Shown here: positions 61,035 to 64,000 of the stretch, one piece after another
Position numbering within the stretch: the first letter of the stretch is position 1
Layout of the letters: every line of letters begins with the position of its first letter
DNA from: Megamerina dolium
Taxonomy: Eukaryota > Arthropoda > Insecta > Diptera > Megamerinidae
Direction: 5' to 3'
Assembly (NCBI GenBank): GCA_963854835.1
Contig: OY978529.1
Location: 46,136,821 to 46,200,820 of the forward strand
DNA length: 64,000 nucleotides
Notes under the pieces: model-generated
Told to the model about the DNA's origin: nothing
The model's input: only the letters and a program-made list of their open reading frames with translations
Database searches by the model: none
Program-made: the position numbers and the translations under genes

Positions 61035-61878
61035 AAGGGTTTTCCATTAGGGACATAACAATTTTATCTATTAATAAAACACAGAAATATTTGAGATATT
61101 GAGTTTAAATTTATTGTGGATATATTGCAAGCATTACATTTTATGAATGAAATTCGATTTCGGTCATATGACCACTACGAGCCCGTTTACAGCGGTCGAT
61201 TCTTTGGACCCAATTTTCCACCACTCTAGCACACATTTCGACCGGAACGTTGGCAATTTCGCGTTGGATGTTGTCTTTGAGCTCATCTAAAGTTGCTGGC
61301 TTGTTGGCATAGACCAGTGACTTGATAAAGCCCCATAAAAAGAAATCCAATGGTGTTAGATCGCATGAACGAGGCGGCCATTCGACCGGATCATTTCTCG
61401 AGATAACGCTGAAGTTCATCCAATTCTGGCCACTAATAATCTTCCAACATAGCACGATAGCGCTCTCCATTGACGGTAACATGACAGTCGTTTTCATCCA
61501 CGAAAAAATACGGCCCAATCACACCTCCGGTATGAAAACCGCACCAAACAGTAACTTTTTGCGGGTGCAATGGTGTCTCAAGAAACGCCTGTGGGTTTGT
61601 TGCTGACCAATAACGCATATTTTGCTTATTGACAAAGCCATTGAGCCAGAAATAAGCTTCATCGCTGAAGATGATTTTTCGCTCTTAAAGTTGCGACCAC
61701 CGACTCAGAATTTCGATAGTAATTTTTAATAATTTCCAAACGTTGCTGGTTCGTGAATTTTACCATGATGAAAATGTTGACTTTAACTAACGTTTTGACA
61801 TTGACAGTTGATTAAAAAAGTTTAAGGGTGCGTTCATATAAAGATACGGAATTGTTATGTCCCTAATGGAAAACCCTT
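61035..61878 (-). mobile_element. Tc1/mariner-group element with perfect 29-bp inverted repeats
   Basis: The ends start AAGGGTTTTCCATTAGGGAC and are perfect inverses for 29 bp, between TA (61033-61034) and TA (61879-61880). The 844-bp element carries a deleted minus-strand transposase. The flawless repeats suggest the most recent insertion among the elements here, even though its gene is already deleted. It was therefore probably mobilised by another copy. Confidence 0.93.
61141..61766 (-). pseudogene. Tc1/mariner-group transposase with two internal deletions
   Basis: The start is at 61766 (MVKFTNQQRLEIIKNYYRNS, helix-turn-helix start). About 130 residues are then missing, and the frame resumes at KIIFSDEAYFWLNGFVNKQN (first catalytic Asp in SDEA), continues NPQAFLETPLHPQKVTVWCG to VTVNGERYRAMLEDY, then has a second gap that removes the DGA.CHTA block with the second Asp. 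The end is intact: WPPRSCDLTPLDFFLWGFIK (third Asp), then a stop at 61141. The family has a spacing unlike classic mariner and is common in insects. I could not fix the subgroup. Confidence 0.87.
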
Positions 61879-61926
61879 TACTGCCCAAATTTAACACACA
61901 CAACAGTACTAGAAGAGAAACTCGAT
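61879..61926 (+). mobile_element. SINE copy, right part
   Basis: TACTGCCCAAATTTAACACA and the following CAACAGTACTAGAAGAGAAA continue exactly where the left part stopped, matching the TATTGTCCAAAATTTAAGAC and CAACAGTAATGGAAGAGAAG phrases of the 6.35-kb copy (minus strand). Joining the two sides across one TA restores the pre-insertion SINE. Confidence 0.85.
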
Positions 61927-64000
61927 GATATCATGAAGGACCAGAGAGCAGCCACAATAACTAAAAATAAACTTTTCTCAGAGTTTATTGAATTTGAAAC
62001 CGTACGGCTTCAAGGCCATAATTAGTAAGGAGCATCATATGAAACATACTTGATATACGACTACATAATCTTCAGTAGTCCAAAGGTATTACAGAAGAGA
62101 GAAAATAAATTTTCTTAAATTCAATTTAACTGTAGAATAACAAAAACAATATCAATAACAGTAATTATTATAATAATAATTTCAATTATACAATATAGTA
62201 AAAGAGCAGTCGGCACAAAAAATTTTTACCTAAATTGCATTATTGAAATGTTTACAATGAAAATTTAGTTACACTATTTAGCACAGGCATACATACTTAT
62301 ACGATTGAACGTTGAAATTATTACACGACGTGGTAAAACTAATGGTTTGTTGAGGGGTAATACATATGATATGTATATGTATTATAGCTATTGTATACAG
62401 ATTCATATTGATACAAATAGCATATACAATGAAATACCTCAAAATATATTGTGCAAAGCAAAAAATATTGTATAGCCATCTTTACGCTATGTATGTATGT
62501 CTGTTAGCGCGATTCGAAATACAATTTGTTTTTTTCGAGGATCAGATTTTTATAGTAGTGTGGATAATATTTTGACAAACTCATAATACAACAAAAGTGC
62601 TGCACTTTAAAGTAAAAATACATAGTACGAAAATAGTCACCCCAAATTCCTAAAAAAATGTAATGAAAAAAACTCTGAGAAATAATTCGTGTTAATTACA
62701 TTAAAATCTATAAGAAACAATTTTGACTTTTTTTTTAATTAATGTCGTATGTGTTATTGAATGCTCACTGTCTCTCATTTGCTTATGCTCACGATAAAAG
62801 TCACCTTAATTTTCATAGATATTTTGCAACAGCAGCTCAATAGAGACCATTCTCAAGTATCAATGCCCTTGTTTAACACAGAACCCTTGCTAGTCGAGGC
62901 ATTTTTACTAAAATATTAATAACTGAGGTCCCTGTGGACAATAGAAGATATTTTCTCAATAGGCTGAAGTGCAAAATTGTTTTCGAACCACTCTAATATG
63001 TGTGCATATACATTTATTTAATCATAAATTAATCATATACTTGTATTTATTACGATATATGCGTGGTTATGCGTTTAAATTCGTGCAAAACTAATTAAAT
63101 TCTGTTTATTTTTACCTCAAATTAAATTAGGCACGCATAATTGCATGTCTTTATGTATGTATGTACATAGGAATAGTTGCATTACATGCGAAACGTATAG
63201 ATAACTAACTTCTTTCTGTCAATAAATTTAATTTAGACTTTAAAAATTAAAAAAAAACCTCATAACGATTTGTTCAAAAGTAATTGCTTGTGTTTTCATT
63301 TATTATATAAGAAAAATGATTAAGGAGCAATACTACCTACACAGTTGTTTACTAACTTACAGTCATTTGTAATAAATAATTTAGTCTAGTCTTACCGATT
63401 TGCATTAAATTTTAATTGTTGTATGCATGTATATTTTTTTTGATTTGCTTGTTTGTATAATGCAATCGATGATTCATAATATTTCAGTGTAATATTTTGT
63501 GGAATTTTAGTGTATACACGAGTATTTAATATACAAAAGGTATATTAAAATATATATTCAAAACGAAATGAATGAGTAATATAGAATGGAAATTTTTATA
63601 AATAATTATGTACTATTCGAATATGTACACATTCAAGGAAATAATGATTTGACTGATTGCTCATAATTTAGCATATGGCATGAAAGGTGAATAAATTCAG
63701 ATTAAAAATATGAAAGTGTGCAGGAGAGGAGGAAAAGATAGTGGACTAGAAGTAATCAAAAAGATGGAATTTCTCTTCGGTCATGTTTTTCTTATCCCCT
63801 ATTGAGCTAGCTCCTAGGCGGCTACATATTAAACAATAGGCATGGCTCATTCATTTGTTGTGAAGTGTACCCATTAAATTATGTATAAAAACAAAAGCAA
63901 TAAAAATTGAAAACTCCATCTCAAGAGCTATTAATTGTATTCACACATATATTTGTATTTATACGATTTTGTAATATACAAGTAATATATAAAGTGTAAA
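61927..64000. other. Presumed intronic AT-rich DNA to window end
   Basis: No exon, transposon remnant or RNA gene is recognised. Only simple AT-rich runs are seen. Confidence 0.5.

Overview
This window is AT-rich eukaryotic DNA from an insect, most likely a higher fly and plausibly a tephritid fruit fly. The reasons are the dense tacata/catatg-type simple repeats, several mariner lineages known from Diptera, LINEs with an RNase H domain, and a coding exon with the Ala/Gln/His homopolymers typical of fly regulatory proteins. Genus and species cannot be fixed from the sequence alone.

There is only one convincing host coding exon (39414-40439, + strand, 342 codons). It is an amino-terminal exon with long Ala and His runs, a plausible A-rich 5' leader upstream and a canonical splice donor (AAG|GTATGT) in phase 0. 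I could not name the gene. No further coding exon was recognised downstream, so the right-hand 23.5 kb is probably one very long intron. A polypyrimidine-CAG|GTGAGC junction at 58693/58694 has the form of a recursive-splicing ratchet point, which is what such an intron might use. The left-hand 39 kb is intergenic, or intronic to an unseen gene.

Most of the other interpretable sequence is dead transposable elements. Six mariner/Tc1-group elements have recognisable transposase remains: 1.3 kb (irritans-like), 7.5 kb (Mos1/mauritiana-like), 13.0 kb, 41.2 kb, 43.7 kb and 61.0 kb. All carry frameshifts, deletions or lost catalytic residues. Non-LTR (LINE) fragments are of two kinds. One has an RT domain followed by an LYGSETW-type tail (4.75 kb, 31.2 kb, perhaps 36.0 kb). 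The other is an I/R1/LOA-like type with RNase H (10.3, 23.5, 50.5 and 57.0-58.2 kb). A Ty3/gypsy 3' end with a probable LTR lies at 59.1-59.8 kb. A tRNA-derived SINE family has four copies (6.35, 20.4, 35.7 and 60.9 kb), and one copy keeps good A and B boxes. There are also several non-coding terminal-inverted-repeat elements (10.0/21.7, 16.8, 27.5, 28.3 and 57.6 kb).

Two nested insertions can be read at base level. The 61.0 kb Tc1/mariner-group element sits in a TA inside a SINE copy. A 518-bp element with a TTA duplication and long inverted repeats sits inside a LINE at 57.6 kb. The rest is AT-rich unique sequence and microsatellites with no gene that I can support.
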